A model generated the notes under the pieces. That model had not been told where the DNA came from, did no database searches, and saw only the letters and a program-made list of their open reading frames with translations. Below, in pieces: positions 35,507 to 44,124 of a DNA stretch of 64,000 nt. The stretch lies in the NCBI GenBank assembly GCA_023401925.1, contig JAEXDA010000058.1, positions 1 through 64,000 on the forward strand, in the 5' to 3' direction. Source of the stretch: Bacillota bacterium (GTDB taxonomy: Bacteria; Bacillota; UBA4882; UBA8346). Position numbers and translations under genes: made by a program. Numbering within the stretch: the first letter of the stretch is position 1; each line of letters opens with the position of its first letter.

Positions 35507-38500
35507 TCACATTTCATCCACCATTTTCAAATGGCTCAAAGCGCCCAAATGATTAGGATCCATTTCCAGCGCCCGCTTGAATTCACACCGGGATTGTTCC
35601 TTCATTTCCAGACCCAAATAACCCAGACCCAATAGATAGCGGCAGTGAATCTCATTCTTTCGGGTCAAGTCTTCATCAAAAATCAGAAAATCAGGTAATG
35701 AAACAGCGAAATAATCGATACTTACTTTATCAAACATATGCTGTTCGCCATAATCCACCAGTTTATGAAAACGGCTCCGGGCCTGATCGGGCTGAGCTAA
35801 TTTCAGCAAAGCCAAGCCTTGATAAAATATCATATCGGCCGGCTGATCATTGTAAAACATTGCACTGGAAGGTTCGCTCAGGCCAACGGATGCCTTTTGA
35901 AACGACTCTCCGGCTTTTTCAGCCATCCCCAAACCTTCATAGGCGCAGCCGAGAAAATAATGAATGTGGTTTTCCTGGGCGCCGTAAAGTTTTCCTTCCC
36001 CTAAATTCTCCGGGTATTGGTCGGTTTCTAATAACTCGGCGAGGGCTTTTTGAAATTCCCGCTTTTGAATGGACAGCTTGGCCAGTTCCACCCGGGAATA
36101 AACAAATTGGCTGGAAACCTTGCCTTCACCGCCCTCCCAAGGGTGGAATTTCCGGCCAGCTATAAGTTCTTTGGCCTTTTGATATTCGCCCATTTGGTTA
36201 TGGAGAATGACATACTCGATATACAAATCATCGCGGGATTCCACCAAGTCTAAATGTTTCCGGAAACCATTCATCCGTAATTGCCACTCGACTCCGGTTT
36301 TCTTATAAAGTTGATCCAGTTCCAGGAAAACCCTGGCATCGGCGGGGTTGAGCGAAAATGCTTTTTCCAATGCCGCTCTTGACTTTTCCGGGTCGTGTTT
36401 TTGATTATAATATCCCAGCGCCAAATTACGGTGAACCGTGGCCAACGAATCATCAATTTCCCGCGACTGTTCCCAACACTGGATGGCCAAATCGGACTGC
36501 TTTTTATCGTACCATAAATTACCCAGGTAATAGTATGCTTTCGCATCTTTGGGGTTTAGTTCCAGCGCTTGCCGCAGGACTACAATATCCTCCAGCCGGT
36601 TTGGAAAACAATAATCGGAATTCCCCTCCCCGGCCTGCTCAAAATAGGCCGAAGCTTGCCGCAAATCACCGTTTTGGTGCCGGTAGTATCCTAAATAATA
36701 ATAAACAAGCGGGGAAACGTTTGGCAATTGCTTTTCACCGGCAATTTCATCTTCCAGCACCTTGCAGGCTTCGGTAAAAAGTCCGGCGCTGCCATAATCC
36801 CTGGCCAGTTCCAAATAGTTATGGGGATTGGTATCCAGTAAATTCAGCAGTTCTTCCTTCATCGCCCGGGCCTTTTCGGTTTGTTGTTCCGCTTCAAAAC
36901 ACAGTTGAAGTTCACGGCGGGAACCGAAATCCACCGGGTCCAACTGCAAGGTTTCAAAGGCGATTCTTTGGGCTTCCTGATACCGCCCCATTTTCCGCAA
37001 GATAGCCCCATGGAGATGGCGGGCTTTATAATGATGATAATTCCGGACTAAAGATTTCCTGATCAATTCTTCGGCTGTAAGATAATCTCCCCTCCAGCAG
37101 GCAATCTGGGCCAGGGAAAAGTAACCGCTATCCTGCCAGGCCGCGCTCCAGAGCGATTTATAAAAGGCATCATAAGCCAGATCCAAGCGACCTTGAAACT
37201 TGAGAGACAGCCCTAAGTTATAATAAGGTTCCCCATCGCAAGGATTGGGATTGAACCGGGTCAGACTGGCAACGGCCCTCCGGAAATAAGCTTCACTTTC
37301 TTTAAATAATCCGCGGCGCAACAACAAACAGCCGTAACCGTTATTATGACGGATATCGTCGGGGTCCCGCCTCAATCCTTCCAGGTAATAGGGATCGGGA
37401 TCATACGTGGCATGGCGGTATTGTTCCAGATGAACAGCACGCAAATATAAAGCTTCGTTGGTTTGAACCTCCGAAGGCGGCAGGGCCGGTTTTGCAGGAT
37501 CGGGAACCCGTTCGATCTTTGACTCCTCCGGTTGATAAGAAATCATCAGCTTTCCGCCGGGTCCGAATACGCTCACCATCAAATGGTGCGTTTTTTCCGC
37601 CGGATCCAGGACAACTTCCCCACTCCAGGAGCTTTCGGGCGAAAGGTCAACCGTAGTCCGAAAATAGGTTTTTTCCTTGCCCTTAAGTTCCACCACGGCT
37701 CCTTCAACAACCGCGGTAGCATATATCGCCACTTCCGCCTTGCCGTTATCGATCTCCAGATTCACGGCCGCATCAATCGAGGCATTTTTGACCACGCCGA
37801 TATTTTTATAGGGCATGAAGTACTGGGTGAATGATTTTTCCTCATTCGGCAACAGCCAGGTGAAATCGGGTTGATTATCGGTGTAGACACCGGTCATCAA
37901 TTCGATATAGGGGCCGTCTTCATCGGTAAGGTTACGGTCCCAGGCCTTGCCGAAGTCGCCGCAGCCCCAAGTCCATTGTTTTTTCCCCGGTGAAATATGG
38001 TGATCGGCAATGTGTAAAATTCCGGCCTTTTTCCCGTGATCATATCCGCCGACGAAATTGTAATCGGAATGATACGCCATATAGGAAGTGGGAACCGGAA
38101 TGTTTTTATAACGGGAAATGTCCACTCCGGAGGAATAATCCATCTTGTAATACGTCCCGGTGGCAATCGGAAACCTTGATACATCCCGTTTACCGTGGTC
38201 AAACACAGCATGAACATCCGGCGGGAAAACCGATTGAGTTTGCTCGTTCACCGGGACCGCCGGATTGGCCCACCAGAGAAACGTTTGGGCCTGGGGAGTC
38301 CGGTTGTAAAGTTGCGACTTAATCTCTAAATAGGCTTTATCCGGGTAAAGTGTAAACCCGGTGGTCACTTGGGTGCCATACATACGGTCGATTTCACTGA
38401 CCCAAACCGTTTTGCTGCCGTCTTCATTTTCTTTCAGCAAATATTCAACCGGGCCGAAAGTATTGGGGCGATGGTGCTGAGGCCAGTTGAATTCGATTCC

Positions 38501-38851
38501 CCCGGAAATCCAGGGGCCGGCCAGTCCCACCAGGGCCGGCTTAATGACATGGTTATAATAAACAAAATCATAATGATTGGTCTTGTCGAGGGCCCGTTGA
38601 ATTCTACCCCCAAGTTCAGGCAGAATCATAATCAATAAATAAGGGTTTTCCAGGAAAACCACCCGGTATTTTTGATTCACTTTCCGATCCTCAATTTTAT
38701 CGATGACCGGATAGGGGTAAACCTTTCCGGAGCTTCCTTGGTAAACCCGTTTCTCTAAAAACATGGGATTCTTATCGGGCTTCCCTACAGGGTAAGTGGG
38801 GAACTCCAAAACTTCTTCCCAAATCTTGGCTTCCAAATTTACAGGGTGCAT
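35507..38851 (-). CDS. DUF5107-TPR protein of the arabinose-type locus
   Basis: About 1114 aa, no signal peptide or membrane helix, so cytosolic. The N-terminal ~400 residues form a DUF5107, galactose-mutarotase-like beta-sandwich (ENPYLLIMILPELGGRIQRA, GGIEFNWPQHHRP, CGDFGKAWDRNL). A linker follows, then about 10 or more tetratricopeptide repeats to the end. The ATG at 38851 follows GAGGAGG. It heads the operon in front of araF, divergent from an AraC-type regulator. Function unknown; it likely binds or modifies a sugar and scaffolds partners via TPRs. Confidence 0.7.
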   Translation of the reverse strand: MHPVNLEAKIWEEVLEFPTYPVGKPDKNPMFLEKRVYQGSSGKVYPYPVIDKIEDRKVNQKYRVVFLENPYLLIMILPELGGRIQRALDKTNHYDFVYYNHVIKPALVGLAGPWISGGIEFNWPQHHRPNTFGPVEYLLKENEDGSKTVWVSEIDRMYGTQVTTGFTLYPDKAYLEIKSQLYNRTPQAQTFLWWANPAVPVNEQTQSVFPPDVHAVFDHGKRDVSRFPIATGTYYKMDYSSGVDISRYKNIPVPTSYMAYHSDYNFVGGYDHGKKAGILHIADHHISPGKKQWTWGCGDFGKAWDRNLTDEDGPYIELMTGVYTDNQPDFTWLLPNEEKSFTQYFMPYKNIGVVKNASIDAAVNLEIDNGKAEVAIYATAVVEGAVVELKGKEKTYFRTTVDLSPESSWSGEVVLDPAEKTHHLMVSVFGPGGKLMISYQPEESKIERVPDPAKPALPPSEVQTNEALYLRAVHLEQYRHATYDPDPYYLEGLRRDPDDIRHNNGYGCLLLRRGLFKESEAYFRRAVASLTRFNPNPCDGEPYYNLGLSLKFQGRLDLAYDAFYKSLWSAAWQDSGYFSLAQIACWRGDYLTAEELIRKSLVRNYHHYKARHLHGAILRKMGRYQEAQRIAFETLQLDPVDFGSRRELQLCFEAEQQTEKARAMKEELLNLLDTNPHNYLELARDYGSAGLFTEACKVLEDEIAGEKQLPNVSPLVYYYLGYYRHQNGDLRQASAYFEQAGEGNSDYCFPNRLEDIVVLRQALELNPKDAKAYYYLGNLWYDKKQSDLAIQCWEQSREIDDSLATVHRNLALGYYNQKHDPEKSRAALEKAFSLNPADARVFLELDQLYKKTGVEWQLRMNGFRKHLDLVESRDDLYIEYVILHNQMGEYQKAKELIAGRKFHPWEGGEGKVSSQFVYSRVELAKLSIQKREFQKALAELLETDQYPENLGEGKLYGAQENHIHYFLGCAYEGLGMAEKAGESFQKASVGLSEPSSAMFYNDQPADMIFYQGLALLKLAQPDQARSRFHKLVDYGEQHMFDKVSIDYFAVSLPDFLIFDEDLTRKNEIHCRYLLGLGYLGLEMKEQSRCEFKRALEMDPNHLGALSHLKMVDEM

Positions 38852-39162
38852 GTACAATCCTCCTCGGATAGAAAATTCCTTAAACTCCAACGGGACAATA
38901 GGTTCCGGCCAATTTTTCCGCGCACTGCGGAGAAATTTTCACTTACCTTGCCGGACCACGAGGTATTTAAGGAATCATTAAAATATAACACGTCCAAGAA
39001 GTCGCCAACCGGTTGACGCGCCCGTTACGGACAAAGTCATATTTTCAATAGGTTAAATATATCTTAATTGTTTGGGAAACTCCATTCATTATCCGCCGAA
39101 GAACCTGGATTATCTTACGATCTGTGGTTGCTAAAAAACCATCCATACCTTACAATGAAATC
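38852..39162. promoter_or_regulatory. Divergent regulatory region between the DUF5107-TPR gene and AraC regulator
   Basis: This ~311-bp gap separates two divergent starts and should hold both promoters and AraC sites. A plus-strand TTGACG (39013-39018) and a minus-strand TTGGAC around 38993-38998 are plausible -35 boxes, but neither has a convincing -10 at 17 bp. I see no clear direct repeat. Confidence 0.4.
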
Positions 39163-40050
39163 ATGGAAACAATCAAAAAGGATGAGGGTTTTTACGGACA
39201 AAAAATCATCGTTTTACCAAGGAATTCCCTGAAGGAAGTTACGGAGAACCCTTTAATCAACTCCCTTTATCTATCGGACATCGGCTACTTTCCCGAGGCT
39301 CAATTTCATTACCGGGAGCGGCCGGACGGCTGCGAGCAGCATATTATGATTTATTGCGTGCAAGGGAATGGCTGGTTTACAATAAACGGCAACAAACAGC
39401 AAGTCGCCGAAAACCACCTGCTGATTATACCCAAAGGAACGCCTCACATTTACGGTTCCAGCGACACCCGCCCTTGGACGATTTACTGGCTTCATTTTCT
39501 GGGCAGTCACTCTGAGTATTATTTCAAACATTTGTTGCCGGAATTCCATACCTTCCCGATTGCACTTGAAAAAGCCCCTAAAATCGTGGATTTGTTCCAT
39601 GAAATCTATCAAGTGTTGCAGAACGGTTTCACGCTGGATAACATGATCTTCGCATCTCAAGTGCTTCCTCATTTGATGGGTTCAATCTTTTTGATGAATC
39701 ATGATTATCATTTACAATTAAAAGCCAGTAGCCAGGATATTGATGAATCCATTCAATATATGGCCAAACATTTGGGGCAAAATCTGTCCCTAAGGGAACT
39801 GGCCGGCCATGTCAATCTTTCCGTATCCCATTACTCCTATTTGTTCAAAAATAAAACCGGCTATTCGCCGATTGATTACTTCTTACGTTTCAAAATTCAG
39901 CGGGCCTCCCAATACCTGGATATCACCACCTTAAGCATTGAAACGATCGCCGCTACATTGGGTTTTAAAGACCCCTATTATTTTTCGCGATTGTTTCATC
40001 AAATTATGGGGCAGTCTCCTTCGGCATACCGTAAAATAAAAAAAGGATAA
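39163..40050 (+). CDS. AraC-family transcription regulator
   Basis: About 295 aa. An N-terminal cupin sensing domain (MIYCVQGNGWFTINGNKQQV, PKGTPHIYG) precedes a C-terminal double helix-turn-helix (about 195-295: LSLRELAGHVNLSVSHYSYLF and TIAATLGFKDPYYFSRLFHQ). The cupin type fits control of sugar-uptake genes. No strong ribosome site marks the start; the ATG at 39163 gives a normal length, and a GTG at 39124 would add 13 residues. It is divergent from the DUF5107-TPR gene and so likely controls that operon. Confidence 0.8.
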   Translation: METIKKDEGFYGQKIIVLPRNSLKEVTENPLINSLYLSDIGYFPEAQFHYRERPDGCEQHIMIYCVQGNGWFTINGNKQQVAENHLLIIPKGTPHIYGSSDTRPWTIYWLHFLGSHSEYYFKHLLPEFHTFPIALEKAPKIVDLFHEIYQVLQNGFTLDNMIFASQVLPHLMGSIFLMNHDYHLQLKASSQDIDESIQYMAKHLGQNLSLRELAGHVNLSVSHYSYLFKNKTGYSPIDYFLRFKIQRASQYLDITTLSIETIAATLGFKDPYYFSRLFHQIMGQSPSAYRKIKKG

Positions 40051-40111
40051 CCTCCCGCCTCCAATATCAAGCCCGATTACCCCTCCAACTAAAGTCTTTG
40101 ATAAATAAAAA

Positions 40112-40133
40112 AACCAACCGTTGAAAGTTGGTT
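40112..40133 (-). terminator. Rho-independent terminator for the wbpB-like gene
   Basis: AACCAAC (40112-40118) pairs with GTTGGTT (40127-40133), and seven A residues on the plus strand before it give a U-run for the minus strand. It also separates the convergent AraC gene. Confidence 0.75.
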
Positions 40134-40142
40134 GTAAAGTCC

Positions 40143-41228
40143 TTAAAAAACCTTTCCCTTATATTCCTTCATCAATTCCGGCAGCGGATAGGCCTTCTCT
40201 TGCAGCGGCAGTCCCATCGGCTGCCCGGAGAGGCTTGAATGATAAATCCCTAAAATGACTTCCAAGGCCTTTTTGCCCTCTGTCCCCGGAATATCAAAAT
40301 CCGTTCCGGTTTCAACCGCATGCATAAAGCGCAGATACAATTGACGGTGGCCAAACCCATAGATATTGGGCGGTGTCTCCCCACAGTTTTTAATCACTTC
40401 CGCCTCATCATCCAATCCGTCGGCAAAACGCCAGGTTTCGATCTGATTGATGGAGGTGCCTCCCAGGATCACCGTGCCTTTTTCACCGAAGATATTTAAG
40501 GTTTCCTCCAAATTACGGGGATAAACGGTTGATGAAGCTTCAATCATCCCCATGGCGCCGCTTTTAAAAGTCAACATTCCCATCCCCAAGTCTTCCACTT
40601 CGATATTCCGTTGCCTGGTGGCGATTTTTCCGTAAACGCCGGTAACTTGTCCCATCATCCATTGTAATAAATCGATATTATGAATGGACTGATTCATCAG
40701 CACTCCACCATCCTGGGCCCAGGTACCGTGCCAGGAATCCTGCTCAAAATAATGCTGATCGCGGTACCAGCGAATCACTGCCGTGGCATGGGTCAATTTT
40801 CCAAAGCGTCCGTTTTCCAAGGCCTGCCGCAACTTTTGAACCACCTGGTTATAACGGTTTTGATGGCAAACCCCCAAGTAAACATGGTTTTCATTACAAG
40901 CCGCGATTAAGCGGTCGGCATCATGCAATGACAAAGCCATCGGTTTCTCAACGATTACATGTTTACCGGCCTGGGCCGCCGCTATTCCAATTTCGGCATG
41001 AGCTCCGCTGGAAGTGGCGATGGAGATAACATCAATGTCCGGTCGTTCAAGAACAGCCCGGTAATCCGTATAAACATCTCCGCCATAGGTCCTGCCGTAA
41101 TGTTCAGCCTTTTCCGGAACCAGGTCGCAAACTGCTTTTAACTCCGCCTGTTCCAACTCCATAATATTACGGGCATGATTGGGGGCAATCCGGCCGCATC
41201 CGATCAAACCAAATCGAAAGGTAGACAT
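40143..41228 (-). CDS. wbpB: Gfo/Idh/MocA oxidoreductase, WbpB/WlbA-like
   Basis: About 361-aa NAD(P)-dependent oxidoreductase: Rossmann motif GLIGCGRIAPNHA near the N-terminus, and EKPMAL, whose Lys is the usual catalytic residue. The segments RYNQVVQKLRQALENGRFGK, GTWAQDGGVLMNQSIHNIDL and GTVILGGTSIN are the pattern I associate with WlbA/WbpB, the C3 oxidase acting on UDP-GlcNAcA. The ATG at 41228 follows AAGGGGAG. It sits beside the WbpA-like gene on the same strand. A general sugar dehydrogenase serving the arabinose-type block is the alternative. Confidence 0.68.
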   Translation of the reverse strand: MSTFRFGLIGCGRIAPNHARNIMELEQAELKAVCDLVPEKAEHYGRTYGGDVYTDYRAVLERPDIDVISIATSSGAHAEIGIAAAQAGKHVIVEKPMALSLHDADRLIAACNENHVYLGVCHQNRYNQVVQKLRQALENGRFGKLTHATAVIRWYRDQHYFEQDSWHGTWAQDGGVLMNQSIHNIDLLQWMMGQVTGVYGKIATRQRNIEVEDLGMGMLTFKSGAMGMIEASSTVYPRNLEETLNIFGEKGTVILGGTSINQIETWRFADGLDDEAEVIKNCGETPPNIYGFGHRQLYLRFMHAVETGTDFDIPGTEGKKALEVILGIYHSSLSGQPMGLPLQEKAYPLPELMKEYKGKVF

Positions 41229-41280
41229 CTTTTCTCCCCTTAAATGAATTGGCAAACCGCTGTCTCCATGTCTAAAAGCT

Positions 41281-41484
41281 TATTGGCCACAGAGACACGG
41301 AGACACAGAGAAAAAACAACTATATTTATATAAAACCAATTAAAATGGTCGTAATATTTTCTTTTACTCGATACAAATGACCCTATGCAATGTTTCCGGT
41401 TAAAAAATGAAATAATCTTTTTCTCTGTGCTCTCTGTGGCTCTGTGGCTAAAAACATTATTGGCCACAGCGGCACAGAGAAAAC
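41281..41484. repeat. CACAGAGA-type inverted/direct intergenic repeat
   Basis: The left arm (41281-41314, built from GGCCACAGAGACACGGAG and similar) is inverted at about 41419-41450. A third, direct copy (TATTGGCCACAGCGGCACAG) lies at 41458-41484. The inner ~100 bp is AT-rich and has no gene. This looks like a MITE-like palindromic repeat; short ORFs across it are spurious. It fills the gap between the wbpA-like and wbpB-like genes. Confidence 0.7.
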
Positions 41485-41489
41485 TAGTT

Positions 41490-42842
41490 TTAAATCCGGG
41501 CAACCTTCGCTTTGCATTCCTTGATATGCCTTGTAGCGTTCCGGGTATCAAAAACCAATCGGCTATGGTCACAAATCCATTGATAATCATAAGCGGAATG
41601 ATCGGTTGTAATCAGCACCAAATCGGAGGATTTTATCAATTCCTCCGTAAGAGCGGTAGATTCCAAACGTAAATTTCCGAAGTCATAAACCGGAATACAG
41701 GGGTCATTCACCGTTACATCGGCCAAGTGTTGCTTTAAAAGCTGATAAATCTTAATGGCCGGCGATTCCCGCGGATCATCGATGTCTTTCTTGTAAGCGA
41801 TCCCCAGCATCAATATCTTGGCATCCTTGAGCGGTTTACCATACTCGTTCAAAAAGGTTGCGGCCCGTTCAATCACAAACTCGGGCATTTGATTGTTGAT
41901 TTCCCCGGCGATTTCGATCAACCGGGTATGATAATCGTATTCCCGGGCTTTCCAGGTTAAATAGAAAGGGTCGATGGGAATGCAGTGGCCGCCCAGGCCC
42001 GGACCGGGGTAAAACGGCATAAATCCATAAGGTTTAGTCTTGGCGGCATCAATCACTTCCCAAACATCGATTCCCATCTTGTTGCAAAGAATAGCCATTT
42101 CATTGGCAAGCGCAATATTGATATTCCGGAAAGTGTTTTCGAGAATCTTCTCCATTTCAGCCACTTTAGGGCTGGAGACCTGATAAATATCGCTGTTTAA
42201 GACATTTCCGTATAAGGCGGCGGCGATTTCTCCGCACCGTGGGGTGACGCCGCCGACCACTTTCGGAGTATTCTTGGTATGATATTCTTTGTTTCCCGGA
42301 TCAACCCGTTCCGGTGAAAATGCCAGAAAAAAGTCTTCACCGCAGGAAAGTCCGGTCGCTTCCAGCACCGGCATGACCACTTCTTCGGTAGTCCCCGGAT
42401 AAGTTGTGCTTTCTAAAACTATTAACATCTCCCGGTGAAGGTGAGGGGCAATTTGGTGTGTGGAACTGGAAACATAAGAAATATCCGGTTGCTGATATTT
42501 GTCAAGCGGAGTGGGCACACAAATGGCGACAGCGTCAACTTCCTCAATTTGGGTATAGTCTGTCGTAGCCTTCAAACGTCCGGTTTTCACCAGTTCGGCC
42601 AATTCACTATCCACTACGTCGCCTATATAATTGTGCCCTTGGTTTACCTGATCGACCTTTTTGGCCTGGACGTCAAAACCGATCACCCTGTAACCGGTCT
42701 TCGCTTTTTCAACCGCCAGGGGAAGCCCGACGTAACCGAGACCAATGACTCCAAGCACGGCCGTCTTGTTCAAAATTTTATCCAATAAAGCCTGTCCCGG
42801 TTTGGTAATCTGCGCCTGCGCGCCGTTATTTTTATCCGGCAT
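41490..42842 (-). CDS. wbpA: UDP-N-acetylglucosamine 6-dehydrogenase, WbpA-like
   Basis: 450-aa UDP-sugar dehydrogenase that makes a uronic acid by two NAD-linked oxidations. N-terminal Rossmann GVIGLGYVGLPLAVEKAK (about 31-48), the CVPTPLDKYQQPD block, ESTTYPGTT, KPYGFMPFYPGPGLGGHCIP with the catalytic Cys in GGHC, and the C-terminal domain with AYKKDIDDPRESPA. The pattern is closest to the WbpA/UDP-GlcNAc 6-dehydrogenase clade, with WecC (UDP-ManNAc) as the alternative. It has a polar 20-residue N-terminal extension. Its neighbour is the WbpB-like gene. Confidence 0.8.
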   Translation of the reverse strand: MPDKNNGAQAQITKPGQALLDKILNKTAVLGVIGLGYVGLPLAVEKAKTGYRVIGFDVQAKKVDQVNQGHNYIGDVVDSELAELVKTGRLKATTDYTQIEEVDAVAICVPTPLDKYQQPDISYVSSSTHQIAPHLHREMLIVLESTTYPGTTEEVVMPVLEATGLSCGEDFFLAFSPERVDPGNKEYHTKNTPKVVGGVTPRCGEIAAALYGNVLNSDIYQVSSPKVAEMEKILENTFRNINIALANEMAILCNKMGIDVWEVIDAAKTKPYGFMPFYPGPGLGGHCIPIDPFYLTWKAREYDYHTRLIEIAGEINNQMPEFVIERAATFLNEYGKPLKDAKILMLGIAYKKDIDDPRESPAIKIYQLLKQHLADVTVNDPCIPVYDFGNLRLESTALTEELIKSSDLVLITTDHSAYDYQWICDHSRLVFDTRNATRHIKECKAKVARI

Positions 42843-42921
42843 TATGATTCCTCCGCAATGAATTCACAAAAAACGAAGCTGTTGCAAAAGTATTTTAGAA
42901 ACGAAGTTTCTTAAAAATAAT

Positions 42922-42974
42922 GAGATATACAATATATATCCCAATCCATACTCAGGTTAAATATTGTATATCTC
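42922..42974. promoter_or_regulatory. 14-bp inverted repeat in the wbpA-dapA gap
   Basis: GAGATATACAATAT (42922-42935) and ATATTGTATATCTC (42961-42974) are perfect inverted arms around a 25-nt loop. A smaller AGAAAC/GTTTCT hairpin lies just before it. No U-run follows. It is about 80 bp upstream of the wbpA-like start, so it may be an operator or an untranslated-leader structure. The rest of this 388-bp gap holds AT-rich sequence and the heptanucleotide array at its far end. Confidence 0.45.
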
Positions 42975-43190
42975 GATCGAAATTTTATTTTACGACAACC
43001 CCGCGCTCAATTTATTATATATCATCCATTTCAATTTGCAAATCCGAGTGATAATTTTTCAAAAACTTTTTAAAACGGAAAAACCCCAACCGGATGATTC
43101 AAATAATCGATACTTTGGAATAGCAAAATAAACAAACAAATTGTAAACCAATAAACAGGGCCGACTCTTTTAACGGCCGGCGTCCGGCTA

Positions 43191-43228
43191 CCAATAACCA
43201 ATAACCAATAACCAATAACCAATAACCA
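43191..43228. repeat. Heptanucleotide tandem repeat CCAATAA
   Basis: Five full CCAATAA units plus a partial one run head to tail, ending 3 bp before the dapA stop codon at 43231. It resembles short tandemly repeated heptamers known from cyanobacterial genomes in form only. Likely slippage-prone. Confidence 0.9.
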
Positions 43229-43230
43229 GC

Positions 43231-44112
43231 TTACACCAGTCCCAGATTTTTCAAAACTTCCTGCAAAACTTTTTGTTCGTCGGCGGTGGCTTCGACCAAT
43301 GGTAATCTGAGTCCACCCGCTTTAAATCCCAATAGATTACAGGCCGCTTTCACCATAATCGGATTGGTCGTGATAAAGAGGCTACGGACCAATGGAGCAA
43401 CCTCGCTATTGATTTTATTGGCAGTTAAAAGATCTCCTCTGCAAAAAGCGGCAATCATTTCTTGAAGCTTTCGCCCTACAATATGGCCGGCCACACTGAT
43501 AACCCCCACGCCTCCCAAACTCATCACCGGCAAAGTCATGGCATCGTCGCCGCTATATATCAGCAAGTCTTTGGGCGCTTTTTCGTAAATCTCGCTCACT
43601 TGTCCGAGGTTGCCGGAAGCTTCTTTTACCGCCACGATGTTCTCAATTGCCGCCAATCTGGCAATGGTGCCGGGGGAAATATTAACCCCGGTACGGCCGG
43701 GAATATTGTACAGGATAACCGGCAAGGATGTCTCATTGGCTATGGTTCGAAAATGTTGATACAACCCTTCCTGAGGCGGTTTATTATAATAGGGCGCTAC
43801 CAGCATCACGCCGTCGACGCCGGTCCGCTCTGCTTCTTTGGTTAATTCAACACTGGCCGCGGTGTCATAACTTCCTGTTCCGGCAATAACCGTCCCTTTT
43901 CCGCCAACAGCCTCCACAACCGCTTTGAACAAACCGAGCTTTTCTTGTTTGGTTAAGGTCGGCGATTCACCGGTCGTGCCTGCGACCACAACCCCGTCCG
44001 AACCGGAATCAACCAATTTCACAGCCAATTCTTGCGCCGCTTGATAATTAACCTGCAAATTCTGATTGAATGGCGTGATCATTGCGGTTAAAACTTTACC
44101 AAACTTTACCAT
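43231..44112 (-). CDS. dapA: 4-hydroxy-tetrahydrodipicolinate synthase
   Basis: 293-aa TIM-barrel class I aldolase condensing pyruvate with aspartate semialdehyde. GTTGESPTL (phosphate-like loop), YNIPGRTG with its Tyr, and the Schiff-base Lys in IVAVKEASGN are all present. The ATG follows AGGGGG. It lies 12 bp after lysC in the lysine/dipicolinate cluster. Length and motifs are normal. Confidence 0.9.
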   Translation of the reverse strand: MVKFGKVLTAMITPFNQNLQVNYQAAQELAVKLVDSGSDGVVVAGTTGESPTLTKQEKLGLFKAVVEAVGGKGTVIAGTGSYDTAASVELTKEAERTGVDGVMLVAPYYNKPPQEGLYQHFRTIANETSLPVILYNIPGRTGVNISPGTIARLAAIENIVAVKEASGNLGQVSEIYEKAPKDLLIYSGDDAMTLPVMSLGGVGVISVAGHIVGRKLQEMIAAFCRGDLLTANKINSEVAPLVRSLFITTNPIMVKAACNLLGFKAGGLRLPLVEATADEQKVLQEVLKNLGLV

Positions 44113-44124
44113 AAAAAATCCCCC

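Noticed and set aside
39001..39070. A confident promoter for the AraC gene
   Set aside because: TTGACG at 39013 has no -10 at a normal spacing, so I list only the region as regulatory.
41240..41590. 116-codon minus-strand frame
   Set aside because: It runs across the CACAGAGA repeat and into the WbpA-like gene in the wrong frame; its peptide is repeat-derived.
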